Below are positions 47,215 to 58,796 of a DNA stretch of 64,000 nt, piece by piece. A program made the position numbers and the translations under genes. Under the pieces are notes generated by a model. It did not search any database. It was not told where the DNA came from and was given only the letters and a program-made list of their open reading frames with translations. The stretch comes from Tillus elongatus (Eukaryota; Arthropoda; Insecta; Coleoptera; Cleridae): contig OZ023269.1 in NCBI GenBank assembly GCA_964006375.1, forward strand, positions 434,001 to 498,000, in the 5' to 3' direction. How positions within the stretch are numbered: the first letter of the stretch is position 1; each line of letters opens with the position of its first letter.

Positions 47215-47765
47215 GGTGCCCCATAATTGATTGGACATTAGCTAAGAGGTGATAGCTGGCACAAAAATAAAGCGATGGGGCTCAATATGCCTTAGTAAAA
47301 TGTTACTAGTTTTCCATTTACAGGGTTTTTAAATAATTTTTCTTAAAACTATTTTTTCAAATATCTTGAAAGTGGTTCAACATATTGAACAAGTTCCTAG
47401 TTGTTATCATAACATACTTAGCAACAAAGTTAATACAGATTTTTGGTTTTCATTGAAAATGTACGTTTATTTTGAAAACGGTCAACTTTTTCGATTTCAA
47501 AGAAGTACACCTTTTTTGTGGGAAACTAAATGGGCTTTCTTTATTTTTGTTCGAATATGTGCATACAGGGTGCACAAAAATTATGATCATGTTAATGAAC
47601 CAGTGTTGCTGTCGGTGGCGCCACCTAGCGGCAGTGGAGAAATGTATACCGTCATGGTATTGCGCATGAGGCCTAATAATACCACATTTCATAATATATG
47701 TTGAACCACTTTACCACTTTCCATACATTTGAAAAAGTAGTTTTAACAAAAATTACTTAAACACC

Positions 47766-47768
<3 letters not shown>
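47212..47768. mobile_element. MITE with CAGGGTG ends inserted in a (TA)n tract
   Basis: The left end is CAGGGTGCCCCATAATTG and the right end, read inverted, is CAGGGTGTTTAAGTAATTTT. A second inner copy of that inverted repeat lies at 47321-47388 (CAGGGTTTTTAAATAATTTT through AAGTGGTTCAACATATT), matching 47699-47768 inverted. TA flanks both sides, which fits Tc1/mariner-type TA target choice. A 112-codon open stretch inside (47366-47704) has a conserved-looking length but no recognised motif and starts at a non-ATG codon or within the inverted repeat. Confidence 0.7.

Positions 47769-47856
<88 letters not shown>
47769..47856. repeat. (TA)n microsatellite, right part of a split tract
   Basis: Continues the tract at 47147-47211 after the MITE, then leads into a minus hairpin-linked module. 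Confidence 0.95.
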
Positions 47857-47860
<4 letters not shown>

Positions 47861-47865
47861 TATAA

Positions 47866-47992
47866 ATTAAAACTGACCCTGGATATGTTTTCTAGAGGGC
47901 ATAGTTTGCCCTTATTTTAAGAAAATTTTCAAAAATTCAAAAATCGTGATCTCCTCATCGGTGAATTTTTTTTAAAGAAAATTCACTAAAAA
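47866..47992 (-). repeat. Hairpin-linked module
   Basis: TTAAAACTGACCCTGGATAT, TTTCTAGAGGGCATAGTTTG, TCGTGATCTCCTCATCGGTG, then the hairpin GTGAATTTTTTTTAAAGA with AAATTCACTAAAAA. Confidence 0.7.
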
Positions 47993-48044
47993 TCCGGTGA
48001 GTTACGGTTACAGAATTTAAAAAATTGATTTATCATCATCAGAG

Positions 48045-48115
48045 TCTAGGGCGACGTGGCCTTGTGGTCGGAGCCATGACTGTTACACTCTGACAGCTCT
48101 CTTCATTCTATTGCA
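48045..48115 (+). repeat. Possible tRNA-derived SINE head
   Basis: GGGCGACGTGGCCTTGTGGT followed by CGGAGCCATGACTG has an A-box-like shape. No clear B box follows, so support is weak. Confidence 0.3.
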
Positions 48116-48419
48116 GCGTCTGTACTGCATAAAAATTGTGTGTGCCAAGTTTTCCCGAGGTTTTTCTCTTCATCTAGCTCTCTTCTTTATGTGCCCTTCA
48201 AGTAATATTGTCCATATTTCAAAGGTTTTTATTGTTTTCATTACTTGCTTAGTCAAAGTACAACTTTCCGCCTCATACATTACACAACTTTATACGTATG
48301 ACTTGATGAACTTCTTCCTCGTTTATTAGTGATAAGATTATATTATATATTGAATGCTTGCTTTGCCAACACCATCCTACTAAATTATTTGCTACATTTA
48401 CCAACGTCATCATTGCAGT

Positions 48420-50240
48420 ATACAGGGCGTGTCGCAACCATGATTCCCTGTCCCTATTTCTATTGGATTGTAGGTTCTGGGATTTATTAATTGGACAAGG
48501 TTTACAGAAGGTTCTGTAAACGTTTCCGAACTCACAGGGAATCATATTTCCTTAACCTCCTAAAAATAGCTACAACAAGGTGAACCGAAACGACAAATTT
48601 CAATAAATTCTTGGCGGGGTTCAACTCGAGAACCAATATTTTTTTTTACATTTAAACAAGTTTAAAATTTGCTCATTTGTATAAGAATTTGCCATTTCCA
48701 GATAACAGATCACGCACAATCAGTATGACAACACACTTGTTAGACAGACAGTTACATTTTGACAATCGTTCTCGACTGTTTGGAAGCATGGCATACTGAT
48801 TATAAGAAATATGTTTCCATTACTTGCAATATTACCTGCCCTTATATGTTCCACTAAAAGCCCATTTTTTTGTAAACACCTGTATGCAATAATTGGATTT
48901 TTATGACATAACCTGATACAGTGATCTATTAAAAAACAGCAACCCAAAACTGAGACCTGCAACTGTGATGGTTACGGAAAGAATCATATTTTCATTAATG
49001 GATGCAGGTTGCAAAATTTCCTAAATAATATTTTTTATCTCTTTAACGGCCTAAGATAGGTAAAAGCTACTGTCGCGTATAAAAATTACGTATTTATATA
49101 GCGACTTTAAATACCTGTGTGGAAAGTAGATAGCTTCACATACTTCAGGTCATTTGACCTACTCGGGTGTTCCCGTGGTTGTAGTAAGAACGTGTGTTTA
49201 AACAAGTGAACTATTCGTTCGGTTCAAGGAAGTGAAAAATCATGAAATACGTACGCACGATGGAGTGGTCAGATTAATGATTACGAGGGTAACTTCCTAA
49301 TTTGGATTTTGTTTAATTCTCGCTCCAGCACAGGAAGTTATGTCATGTAAACATCATATTACTCTAGGCATATTAGGTATTGATTGATTAGATCTTACTT
49401 TGTTTTTGGCTGTCAAACATTTCCGACTGGACGTTCACATGCATTTGATTGAATGGAATCCCCACCTATCATCTGAAAAGGAATTCCGCTCTGAAGTTCG
49501 TTGAGTTTCGCGACGAGGTTGGCAGCAACATTCTTATGAATTCATTTTCGTTTTCGATAAAACCTTTTTCCTTCAGCTGTCGTGGAGCGTATACGCGTTT
49601 CCTCTAGTTCATGTGCACACATTGTCATCATGACATGAGTAGCCCTTAGTCCGTATTTCTGTGACCCACTATTGTGCTGGGCTAAGGTCAGAAACGAACG
49701 AATTAAAACCCGCTTCAGGAGTCACATTGTAAATCACTTTCAGGGCTCTCTATTTTCGGTTGCCGGAGATGGCAGACGTTTCCATCTGGCCATTTTGTTA
49801 ATATCCCTTGAAATTTTGTCTCATCAGACGCCTCGATGGTTTCCAAAGCATACTGTTGATTTGCTGCTTAACAAGTGGATGAATGCCTGTCTGGCATCTG
49901 AGTGGACCACCTTCCTCAAGTAAACGAGGTTATGGTACGTTTGGAGTTGTCCAGGACGTCTGACATTTCGACGGGATCCACTGCCCTGTAATGCACCGTA
50001 GGGGGACAGACGAGAGGAAAGACGCACCAAATTATGCAGGCCAGATATAAAATTTCATTTTAAATATTATTTCTTTAAAAAAAAAATAATTAGCAAACCT
50101 AAACAGATCATGTGTGTTCATTTAAAAAAAAAATTAAGACATTCTAATGTAATAAGGTGGTCAATGAAGTGTAATACATAGAACCCAGCTGCGTTTGAGA
50201 TGTAACAGACGACAATTTTAGGGATTAGAATATAAAAAAA
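48420..50240. other. Unassigned region, possibly an unrecognised transposon
   Basis: GTATACAGGGCGTGTCGCAA at 48419 resembles a mariner-type end. The stretch 49440-50030 is less AT-rich than its surroundings and has short open frames on both strands (83 codons at 49672-49923 plus, starting at a non-ATG codon). No motif could be assigned. Confidence 0.35.
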
Positions 50241-50241
50241 T

Positions 50242-50335
50242 TAATTAACATTACTCCTCAAGTGTCAATTTTGGATAACATTACTCATCAATTATCAGTT
50301 TTAATTAACGTTATTCATCAAATATCATATTTTTA
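50242..50335. repeat. Tandem repeat, three 30-bp units
   Basis: TTACTCCTCA at 50251, TTACTCATCA at 50281 and TTATTCATCA at 50311 start successive 30-bp units, each followed by a (A/T)TATCA or GTGTCA plus T-rich half. Confidence 0.8.
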
Positions 50336-50725
50336 TTTATTTATAACGAACTGTCAATTTTATCTATTCTTTCAATTATCCATATGTCAAAATTTATAGC
50401 TAATTAAATCACGATGGAGACAAACCAGTGTTTAATTTGCGTTGCTCAAGACAATTTCCACAGGTTTTGCTGATGTTTCCTGCTTTTCTTCTGCACATTT
50501 TTGAGAGGTGAATCCAAAAGTAGGTGGCGCTTAAAATCGTCTCCCTCATATTGTAAATTTTTCAAATACCCACTACACAACTCCTCTCCGACGAAAAGCT
50601 GTCGCAGTGTCATGTATTTTAACTTGGAATAATAAACTTTACAAATTATATCTTTAAATAACGTGACAATACAAATTATAAAAAAAACTTTTAAAATGTT
50701 ACGGGGAATCTAAAAATGTCACAAT

Positions 50726-50918
50726 ATACAGGCTGTTTCATTTGAAAAAACAAAGTTGGTATCTGGTAAAAATCGATGTGGCAACGCAGCAGTGTCAAAA
50801 ATATTTTCAAAATGAAGACCATGACCACTTATAAACATAGCCTACATTTCAGATTTCTATCTTTTCTGGTTCACTATATACTTCTAATACGCCATCGAGT
50901 TTGGCCCACCCTGTATAT
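50726..50918. mobile_element. Short MITE with TACAGG(C/G)TG ends
   Basis: Left end TATACAGGCTGTTTCATTTG; right end GGCCCACCCTGTATA, the inverted counterpart of TATACAGGGTGGGCC. Length about 190 bp, TA at both ends. Confidence 0.6.
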
Positions 50919-51264
50919 AAAATGTATAAATTTTAACCGACCCTAATTTTGCGTTCTGGGGAAACTTTTTTTGAAAATCACAATACCGTGACCTCTCTGT
51001 TAGTGAATTTTGTTATTTTCGAAAATTAGATACATAGGTTTAAAATGAGGTTCATGAGGCTTTAGTGTGCCTTCGTATAAAAAAATTGTTGAATGTCGTG
51101 ATCTCAAAACAAGCGATTTGAAAAATTCTTTAACGATCTGATGAATATGACATTTTGGTACCTATACATTTTTTCTTCTGAAGGATGTCTATTTAAAATG
51201 ATAGCTTAATTGTGTTATGTTTGTCAGACCCTGTATAAAGAAAATGAGAAAAACAAACTGTCCT

Positions 51265-51405
51265 CGCAGTATAAAAAGAATATTAAAATGTGTGTAGTTA
51301 TCTATAGATAATGCTGAGATAATTTTTTGCGATAAGTTGATCTTGATTTTAGAGTAAATGGTTGAAGTTTTATTGAAATATGTATCAGCTGAAATAATTT
51401 CAGTG
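51265..51405 (+). promoter_or_regulatory. Candidate promoter of the 51.45 kb gene
   Basis: GTATAAAAAGAAT at 51269 is a good TATA-type box, and ATTTCAGTGG near 51398 contains the arthropod initiator core TCAGT. The two are too far apart to work as one core promoter, so either alone is a guess. Confidence 0.3.
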
Positions 51406-51453
51406 GACAAGTGAATTTGGTATTTATATGTGTTAGTGAAAAATAAAAGCAAG

Positions 51454-51767
51454 ATGGATCATATTTGGAAATTTTCACCATATCATGACGAACAGCCTCG
51501 ACCGCCATATTTTGCGGAATGTAAGAAATTTAATATAGTTACTGGTTAAAAATTATCTATTATATATATTTTTATTTTTCAGTTTTAAGTTTGCTGTATC
51601 TGACATATAAACTAGCCAATATTTATCCAGGCATAACCCTGTCTTTAATTGTTTACCTTGCATATCAGAAACGTTTTGTGGCCTTAATATGTATTTTTTA
51701 TTTTTCTTTTGCGTATTTTCTCTTTGACTATGTAATTAACCATGAATATGTGACAAATCTGTTTTGA
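51454..51767 (+). CDS. Small two-exon membrane protein, 83 aa (family member A)
   Basis: Exon 1 is 51454-51520 (67 nt), intron 51521-51582 (62 bp; GTAAG donor, T-rich tract and TTTTTCAG acceptor), exon 2 51583-51767 ending TGA. Joining keeps one frame and gives 83 aa. The N-terminus MDHIWKFSPYHDEQPRPPYF is polar and Pro-rich. Residues about 24-51 (FLSLLYLTYKLA, then PGITLSLIVYLAYQ) and 54-74 (FVALICIFYFSFAYFLFDYV) are hydrophobic, so two membrane segments are likely. Y67-F68-x2-D71-x2-I74-x-H76-E77 matches the 33.7 kb gene residue for residue in spacing. Poly(A) signals lie at 51864 and 51899. Exon 1 differs in character from the hydrophobic exon 1 of the other loci. No family is recognised; function unknown. 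The gene lies outside the identified transposons. Confidence 0.65.
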
Positions 51768-51863
51768 GCTAGTGACAGTAAAAACCTACTGCAGAATTAT
51801 TTTAAAATTTGTATAAATGTCAATTTTTTAATTTATCATAGACGCTGTAAATATATATTTTAA

Positions 51864-51904
51864 AATAAATATGTACCTAACAAGATTTTTTTTACAAAAA
51901 TAAA
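51864..51904 (+). terminator. Poly(A) signals of the 51.45 kb gene
   Basis: AATAAA at 51864-51869 and again at 51899-51904, 100-140 bp after the stop codon. TTGTTTTGTATTTTTATTTG follows as a T/G-rich downstream element. Confidence 0.55.
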
Positions 51905-52221
51905 GATGCTTATTGTTTTGTATTTTTATTTGTTATGGTGTCAAAATTTCATAAAAAAATTCGATTATAAGTAATAGATACCTAGTTAAACAGTTAGTAA
52001 ATGTTAATGTTAATGGCCAATAACCAATAATTGTCATTGACAAAAATATAAACTTATTAATTGTTCTTGTCCTTACTTGGTGAAACCGTTTCATAACCAA
52101 TACATATGTAGAGACTTCTTCTCTGGCTTCACAACTGTTTGTTTTTTCTCTGTAACTGGTTTCGCCCTTTTTTATAGGCATTCATCACAACTATATGGTA
52201 TTTTGATCAAAAAATTATTCG

Positions 52222-52511
<290 letters not shown>

Positions 52512-53062
52512 GGATATGTATCACACCGATAACTCAAAAAATAAGAGGCCGACTTTTATGAAATTTGGTAAGTACCTTCCTTTTGCTGTGGCTTGTGTAA
52601 GCTTGTTAGCCAGGAAATCTGCTTAGTTACAATAGATTACCGGTGCGCCGGTTTATGTCATGATAGGTAAATTACCTACTAAAATTTAGCTCTGTAGGTA
52701 AAAGCTAAAATAGTTATAGGCATTTAAAGAACAATAAATTGGGATTTTCCTCAAAACGTCAATGTCGCGATTTGAAACGTCAAAATTGGCAATGTTTAGG
52801 CAGAGAACGTGAAACAAATACGGATTGTGAAAAGAAAATGTTGCAAGAAGAGTGTTTCGTGAACCCTTAAGTTTCAGATTCAACTGTCATTGCCTTTTAT
52901 TTTACTAAAATATTTACAAAAAACTCATTTCAAATAGATCCTTTCTCTGGTGCTTTGGCTGTCGGTTTAGTTGAGTTGATGCTTTCGCTGTAGGTTTAGT
53001 TAAGTTTATGGTTTAATCGTCTATAATTTTTAGCTAATTTTCGTAGAACAAATTCGTTAATG
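52512..53062 (+). repeat. Composite dispersed repeat, partial plus copy
   Basis: TATCACACCGATAACTCAAA, GCTTGTTAGCCAGGAAATCT, a replaced middle (GGTGCGCCGGTTTATG), AGTTATAGGCATTTAAAGAA, CTTTCTCTGGTGCTTTGGCT and TTTTCGTAGAACAAATTCGT. It stops before the hairpin-linked module. GCTTT-GGT-TTAGTT is duplicated (52955-53000). Confidence 0.7.
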
Positions 53063-54175
53063 CAGTCTTTTTTTGTATTTTTATCACGGTTTCCATACGT
53101 TGTAATGTTTACCGGAAAGAAAGCTTATTACAAATTATTATTAGACACCTGTATATTATGGATTTTTATTCTGTTTTGCATCTTAAAATGAAATAAAAAT
53201 AAATTTGCCATGGTATTAGGATTTTCACTTAAATGTAAATTATATATTTGGCATTTGTATCTTTTCTTTTACGTTGTTGGAAAATGTGTTTATTTCGAAT
53301 TCCTCCAGAAGGAAATGGTTTTATTGATGAAAAGAACCGAGAACCCTTGAAAAGAAATGGCGTGCTCGGAACAATCTGAGTTCATCCAATAATTCTTACT
53401 CCCTTACATAAAAGAGTGTTTTGTGTCTCACACCCCCAGAATATTTAATTGTTTGATATTCATGAAAACAACTTATAAATAACAGAATGAAGATCTTTAT
53501 ATCACTACAAATATATCACCCGTTTTTTCTCTTTTCTAATATGTATACACGCTAGTGAATGTGCTTAAACTCACACACAATATCCAGATATGAATGATTA
53601 TATTCAACAAATATTTCTTTGCGTGTCTTAATCTCATTATGTTATAATGGCGTTTATACAAATGAAACGCAATAAATATAAAATAAACATACAAAAAATT
53701 TACATACGACAATAATTTATGTTAGATTAAAATATTATTTATAAATGGGTAATTATGGTACTATAGATGGATCTCGTTAATTTTTTCTTTATGCCAAGTC
53801 TCTAACCTATTATAAGCTTCTTTATAATAGGTCTTAATAAAACGAGGCCCATTTATGCTGCATTTATAACTTATGTATAACTTAGGTCTTCTATTAACTT
53901 TCCTCAGAATAATTTTACATAAAAATAATTCAAACATTACTATAAATAAAAAAATAGCTTTTTATACCCTATTAATACAGTGTGAAACAGCCAAATAGGA
54001 TAAATTAAGTATCTCAATTATTTTAAATTTAAAAAATGACATCCTATAAGGTGAAAATTTCACCCCTACATTTAACTCCCTTCGAGTAATAGTTACAAAC
54101 CCAATTTTTTAAATAGAAAGTAGGGGCTTATGTACTTTATTTTAAAAAGCCCTTCATTCTCTATTAAAAAAACTA
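53063..54175. other. No recognisable gene
   Basis: AT-rich unique-looking sequence. Several AATAAA motifs but no plausible coding exon; nothing else recognised. Confidence 0.4.
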
Positions 54176-54177
54176 AC

Positions 54178-54505
54178 GGGACGGAGCAAGTGCGTTATGG
54201 TAGTGAATTTTTATTAAATGCTTCAAATTTAAATAACTCAATTTTCTAGAAAGTTTAATTTTGGTATGTAGTAAGGTCTTTCCTAAGGCAAGATATCCAA
54301 ATTTCATGTAATTTTCGGAGAAAAAAATTTTTTCGAAAGAAAATTCAAAATTTGAATAACTCAGTTTTCTATAAACTTAGAAAGTTGAATTTTGGTACGT
54401 AGTAAGGTGTCTCTTAAGGCAATATATCCGTTAAATTTCATTAGAACAGCTTTGTAATTTTCGAAGAAAAAAATTTTTTTGAAGGAAAACTCCCTTGGCA
54501 CCCAT
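54178..54505 (+). repeat. Related repeat (terminal motif plus modules)
   Basis: GGGACGGAGCAAGTGCGTTA and TGGTAGTGAATTTTTATTA, then AGTTTAATTTTGGTATGTAG and AGTTGAATTTTGGTACGTAG, i.e. two successive modules of the type found at 32290-33095 (there followed by the terminal motif in the other orientation). Confidence 0.65.
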
Positions 54506-54608
54506 TCAGAGGCAATTTCAAGTTATATAGTACATTATTTATTATTTATTTGGTTATAACTCAGAATTTACTGAACCGATTAAGTTCAAATTTGGTAGAG
54601 AAGACAAT

Positions 54609-54645
54609 TGATAAGTGGTCATCACAGGTGCAAATCTTCACTTAT
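54609..54645 (+). repeat. PLE pseudo-LTR 3' scrap
   Basis: GATAAGTGGTCATCACAGGT then GCAAATCTTCACTTA corresponds to the tail of the pseudo-LTR. Nothing else of the element is attached. Confidence 0.5.
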
Positions 54646-54729
54646 AGGACATATCAATATAGGTATATGCACGTAAAGTAAAAAGTGTAGATAATTTCTA
54701 GTACCGACCAGTTTCAATTACTCCTGTTT

Positions 54730-55875
54730 TTGCCAGAGTTCTTTAAGTTATTTTGTATAATCAAATGGTAGATTATTTAACAACTAATGATTTATGATCT
54801 GGCAAGCTATTTGGGTTTCAAAGAACCAAATCAGCCACTCTAGTAGTTGGCAGTCTAATTCGGGCAGTAAATGAAAGCCTAGAGAAACGTCGTTACGCTT
54901 ACACCACGTTACTAGATCTTACGAAGGCTTTCGACTGCATTTCGCATAATATACTTATTAGTAAGTTGGAGTTTTATGGGTTTGATGTTGGCAGTTGCAG
55001 ACTTTTGGCATCGTATCTATCCAATCGCAGTTAGTATGTTAGTCTTGAAAACGTCAGTTTACAAACCTCTGGTTTGACGTTTGGTGTGCCACAAGGTTCG
55101 ATCTTGGGCCTCATACTCTTGTAAGTTTACACGAATTATTTTTACAGCGCCACTAAAACCACAACATTTCTCCTTTTTGCGGATGATACAACATTCGCAT
55201 TCTGAATTAAGCACTCTAGTCAAGTATTGAAAACACGTTGATGGTGACGAAAAAATCGTTTACGACGAATCAGTTAAGATGAAGAAGATAAGAAGATGAA
55301 GAATGCTTCTTAATCTGAACAGCTTATATTCTCGTTAACAGACTTACCTGTGAGCTTTGGCGTAAAGTCCGTCAACATTTTTGGGCTTTCTGTCGGTCGT
55401 AAATTGATATGAAATGACCACTGCAGACATGTTTGACAGACGTCCTCTAGGAGCCTCTTTCTTTTGCGGAGTCTTGGGGACGAGGTTTCAAGATCTACTT
55501 TGTGAACTGATTATTACGCATATGTGCATAGTGTTATCTTTTATGCCATATTAATTTGGGGCCATTCTTTACATCTTGATCTGGTTCTTGGAGTTCAACG
55601 AAGAGATATTAGGGTTATGGCTGGTTTAGGATACAAAGAAGATTGTCGTGAAGCTTAAAGGAACTAAAGATTTCAACTTTGTCATGTGTGTATACACTTC
55701 AGTGTGTTCTTTATATAAAACCCAATGAGACAAGTTATAGTCCACCACGGGAAGTACATGGCTACCCTACCAGAAACAACACCAACTTAAACATATGTTA
55801 TTCGCGCTTAATGAGGGCACGATGTGGTGTTGACTATTTTGGTGTTAAATTTTTTAACAGTTTCTATTGGTAGAC
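54730..55875 (+). pseudogene. CR1/jockey-like non-LTR retrotransposon RT, degenerate
   Basis: Reads FGFQRTKSATLVVGSLIRAV, LEKRRYAYTTLLDLTKAFDC (box A, catalytic Asp in LDLTKAFD), ISHNILISKLEFYGFDVGSC, LTFGVPQGSILGL, and TTFLLFADDTTFAF (box C with F-A-D-D). A stop follows. Later frames give the thumb: FLLRSLGDEVSRST, VLGVQRRDIRVMAGLGYKED and CREA, then VCVYTLQCVLY-like and HGYPTRNNTNLNICYSRLM. These features fit the CR1/jockey group. An (ATT)n stretch at 56098-56141 lies where such elements often end. The two catalytic Asp pairs remain, but stops and frameshifts inactivate it. Confidence 0.8.
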
Positions 55876-56097
55876 AATTAATTATTTCTATTCATTTGAT
55901 GAATATTTTAAATATAATATTTCATGCTCTGGCCCCATATGTTGTCTTTATGTAGATTTTATTTTATTACCGTCCGTGATAATGGCTAATTTGTTGATGC
56001 TGTTTATTTATTTTGTTTTGATTTCATGATGGCACGACAGCTTTGTATATTACGTTGACTTGTGTAAACATTTTACATGTACCAGCACTAATAAATA

Positions 56098-56141
56098 TTA
56101 TTATTATCATTACTATTATTATTATTATAAATATTATTATT
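56098..56141. repeat. (ATT)n microsatellite, likely 3' end of the RT element
   Basis: TATTATTATCATTACTATTA followed by TTATTATAAATATTATTATT. A trinucleotide tail is usual for CR1/jockey-group elements. Confidence 0.6.
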
Positions 56142-56144
56142 ATG

Positions 56145-56190
56145 AAAAGTCACTGCCATAACACACTTGCTGCGTTCAGACTTTTAATGA
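56145..56190 (-). repeat. Solo copy of the GACGCAGCAAGTGCG terminal motif
   Basis: GAAAAGTCACTGCCATAACA then CACTTGCTGCGTTCAGAC, directly after the (ATT)n tail. Confidence 0.7.
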
Positions 56191-56867
56191 GTTGGTTAGA
56201 AATTTTATTATGGCTACACTAATTGTCTTCTTTATGACAAAACCTTCGAACCTGTATAACTGTAGGTTCTGTAATAACTGTTAATTAATATACATATAAG
56301 CATATTTTATTGCAACAGGAATAAAAATGCAAGTACATATTGTTTCATGTGTTACACGTCTGCGGTAATTATTGTTTGTTGTTTTTCGTAGCTATCTCTA
56401 CGATCTTGCGCATTTTAAAATTCATATTACACTAATTGAATACAGAAGTAATAGATTTAGATGAATTTTCATTCAGGCTGATAAGAACGATGAGTTTACA
56501 CGCTTACATTTTATTTTATTAAATTATCCGCGTGTTACAACGCTAACGTAAAACGGAATACTGAAAAAAGACAATTAGCAAATATACACGTAGAATTTAG
56601 AGAGTTCATAGCTCGATAAATTATTTGAAATTTTAGCCGTGTTATTACACTATAATTAGAGTTGTAGCTTTGTTTTGCAGCATATTATAAATAATTAGCT
56701 GTAACAATACAACTTAAGATGGGAATACATTTTAAATCAACATAATTAATTTCTCATAAAACATTATTAGTATTAATATACACTGGCCCACAAAATTATA
56801 GTGTAAATTAGTTTTAAAGTAAGCTAATTCAAAGTATTTTATTAGATACGCAACTATAATTCCGTAA

Positions 56868-56990
56868 TGTTGGACTTCAAACCTGTGGTGGGCACTAGTA
56901 ATAAAACTCTTAAGAACCCCAGCTTGTGACGAAAAAACATTTAGACCCACGATCGTCCTAACAGTAACGTTCACGTCTTTAAACAATAAA
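56868..56990 (-). repeat. Diverged PLE-type pseudo-LTR
   Basis: The minus strand reads GACGTGAACGTTACTGTTAG, GACGATCGTGGGTCTAAATG, GGGGTTCTTAAGAG and GTGCCCACCACAGGTTTGAA. Order and spacing follow the pseudo-LTRs above (GATGACGCTAAC, GACGATCG-like centre, GGGTTCTCCAAG, GTGCTCATCACAGG), but GAAAC is lost. A second PLE subfamily is likely. Confidence 0.5.
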
Positions 56991-57284
56991 TAAAACTAAA
57001 GAAAAGAAGAAAAAAAGTAAGTACTACGGAAACTACTTGAGGAGTTTTTTATAAGAAAACAACAAGATTAATAGAGTTTTCCATTATCTATAGTATCTTT
57101 AAAGTTAATTGCATTATAAGCTGTTTGGTATTAGATAATTGTGATTTATAACAGTTATCTAAAATGCCTGTATGGTTTCATATTTTTGTATACTTTTTTT
57201 TTATTGTAGCTCTTTTTGAAATAATAAGAATACGAAATAAGAACTTCACAAATACAAAGTCATCCTTCACTTTAATCTCGCTTT

Positions 57285-57386
<102 letters not shown>

Positions 57387-57529
57387 CTATACACGGTCAG
57401 GCACTTATTTGTTAATTTGTTATAATGGGAATAACTTAAAATGGAAAAAATGAATCAAAAGATGTCTAGAATAAAAGAGATTGAACTAATTATTTGACAT
57501 ATTTGTGCCCCTAAAACGATAGCTTAAAT

Positions 57530-58410
57530 TACCACCTTGTAACGTATTACACGTCTTACAACCTACAGATTCATTATAATTAGTTAAATAACACCATTGC
57601 TGCATGACTGCACCTTCTCTTTCTCGGTTAATAATATCTTGTTATTCGATGAAATTCAGCGATATCGATTTATCAGGGTCGTAGTCAATGAAATGCCACT
57701 TTCTTATTCAATGGACTTTGGAATATGCTCAAAGCTGGCCATAGAAACTCAGATATTCTCTTCGGGCTCTCAGTTGACAATTTTTAAATTCGACTCTCGT
57801 TTACGTTCGTACTCTGGATAAAAAGGTCTATATAAATCACGTCGTCTCCACTGGAGCTCTCTTCCGAATAAATCATTCTCAAAATTAAAATGGCCAAAGT
57901 AATTATGGGCTGAGAAAGGAAGCAGTATGCCCATATGAGCTACCCTTTTTGAAGACAACTGTTGAAGACACCTTGATGAAGACACCTGTTTTATGCTATT
58001 GTAAAAGTTTCGCCTGAAAAATGTAACAAAATAGGCAGCAATGAGCCACCCAGGACTTGGAGCCTCTAGAGCCAAGCAGAGCCCTGTCATAGGCTATCGG
58101 CGGTCTGGACAACCCTGAACAGTCCCACAACCTTTTGAGCGGTCCCGCTAGCCCTGAACAGCAACAAACTCTGCACCTCTACTGGACCTCCACGAAACAC
58201 CACCTCGGAAACAAAATCTAAATACTTGGTTCATCTGCTTTCTTTGTTATCACTTTAAATTTCAATAACTGCCACAGGCAATCATTTTCATATATAACGT
58301 TTTGCATTATATAAAGCCATTTTCAATTAGTAAATAATATTACTTGAGTTTTGATTTTTATTTGTGTGTTCGACGTCACCTGGATTATAAGGCCTGAATC
58401 CACCTCTTTT
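57530..58410. repeat. LTR-like dispersed repeat, copy 2
   Basis: Partner of 8290-9480: GTATTACACGTCTTACAACC, GCCCTGAACAGCAACAAACT, GGTTCATCTGCTTTCTTTG and GTGTTCGACGTCACCTGGAT, ending ATAAGGCCTGAATCCACC. It lacks the TA tract of copy 1. No internal LTR-retrotransposon coding region is attached to either copy. Confidence 0.55.
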
Positions 58411-58796
58411 TTTATTCTAATTAAACGTTAGCTCACGGCTGACTAGCTAGGTCATTTCCCTTTATAATCAAAATTTTAATAACCTCTTTTGTCATTATAT
58501 TTTAAATAAAATAACCATTCACTATTAATGTTATAACCTGGACAACAACCAATATTTAGAAGTCTCCGAATTCGACTCAAAAACCAATATCGTCACGGAG
58601 GCAACCGTTGAATTGTCGGTCTTCCAAATGAAGCCGCAAATGTGCACTGGTTGCCTTTCCGTCTGCTTTTGTTCCTTCTTCCAGCGTGTTTCCATCTTTA
58701 CCTGGCTATACCGCACTGATGATAGCTAATAAGCTGGAAACACGTTTATGCGACGATGCCCTTAACCTTTCTCCTTGTATAAATCGGGTTATCTCT

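Noticed and set aside
47366..47704. 112-codon open frame inside the 47.2 kb MITE
   Set aside because: It starts and ends in the inverted repeats of the MITE, contains no recognised motif, and has an equally open frame on the other strand.
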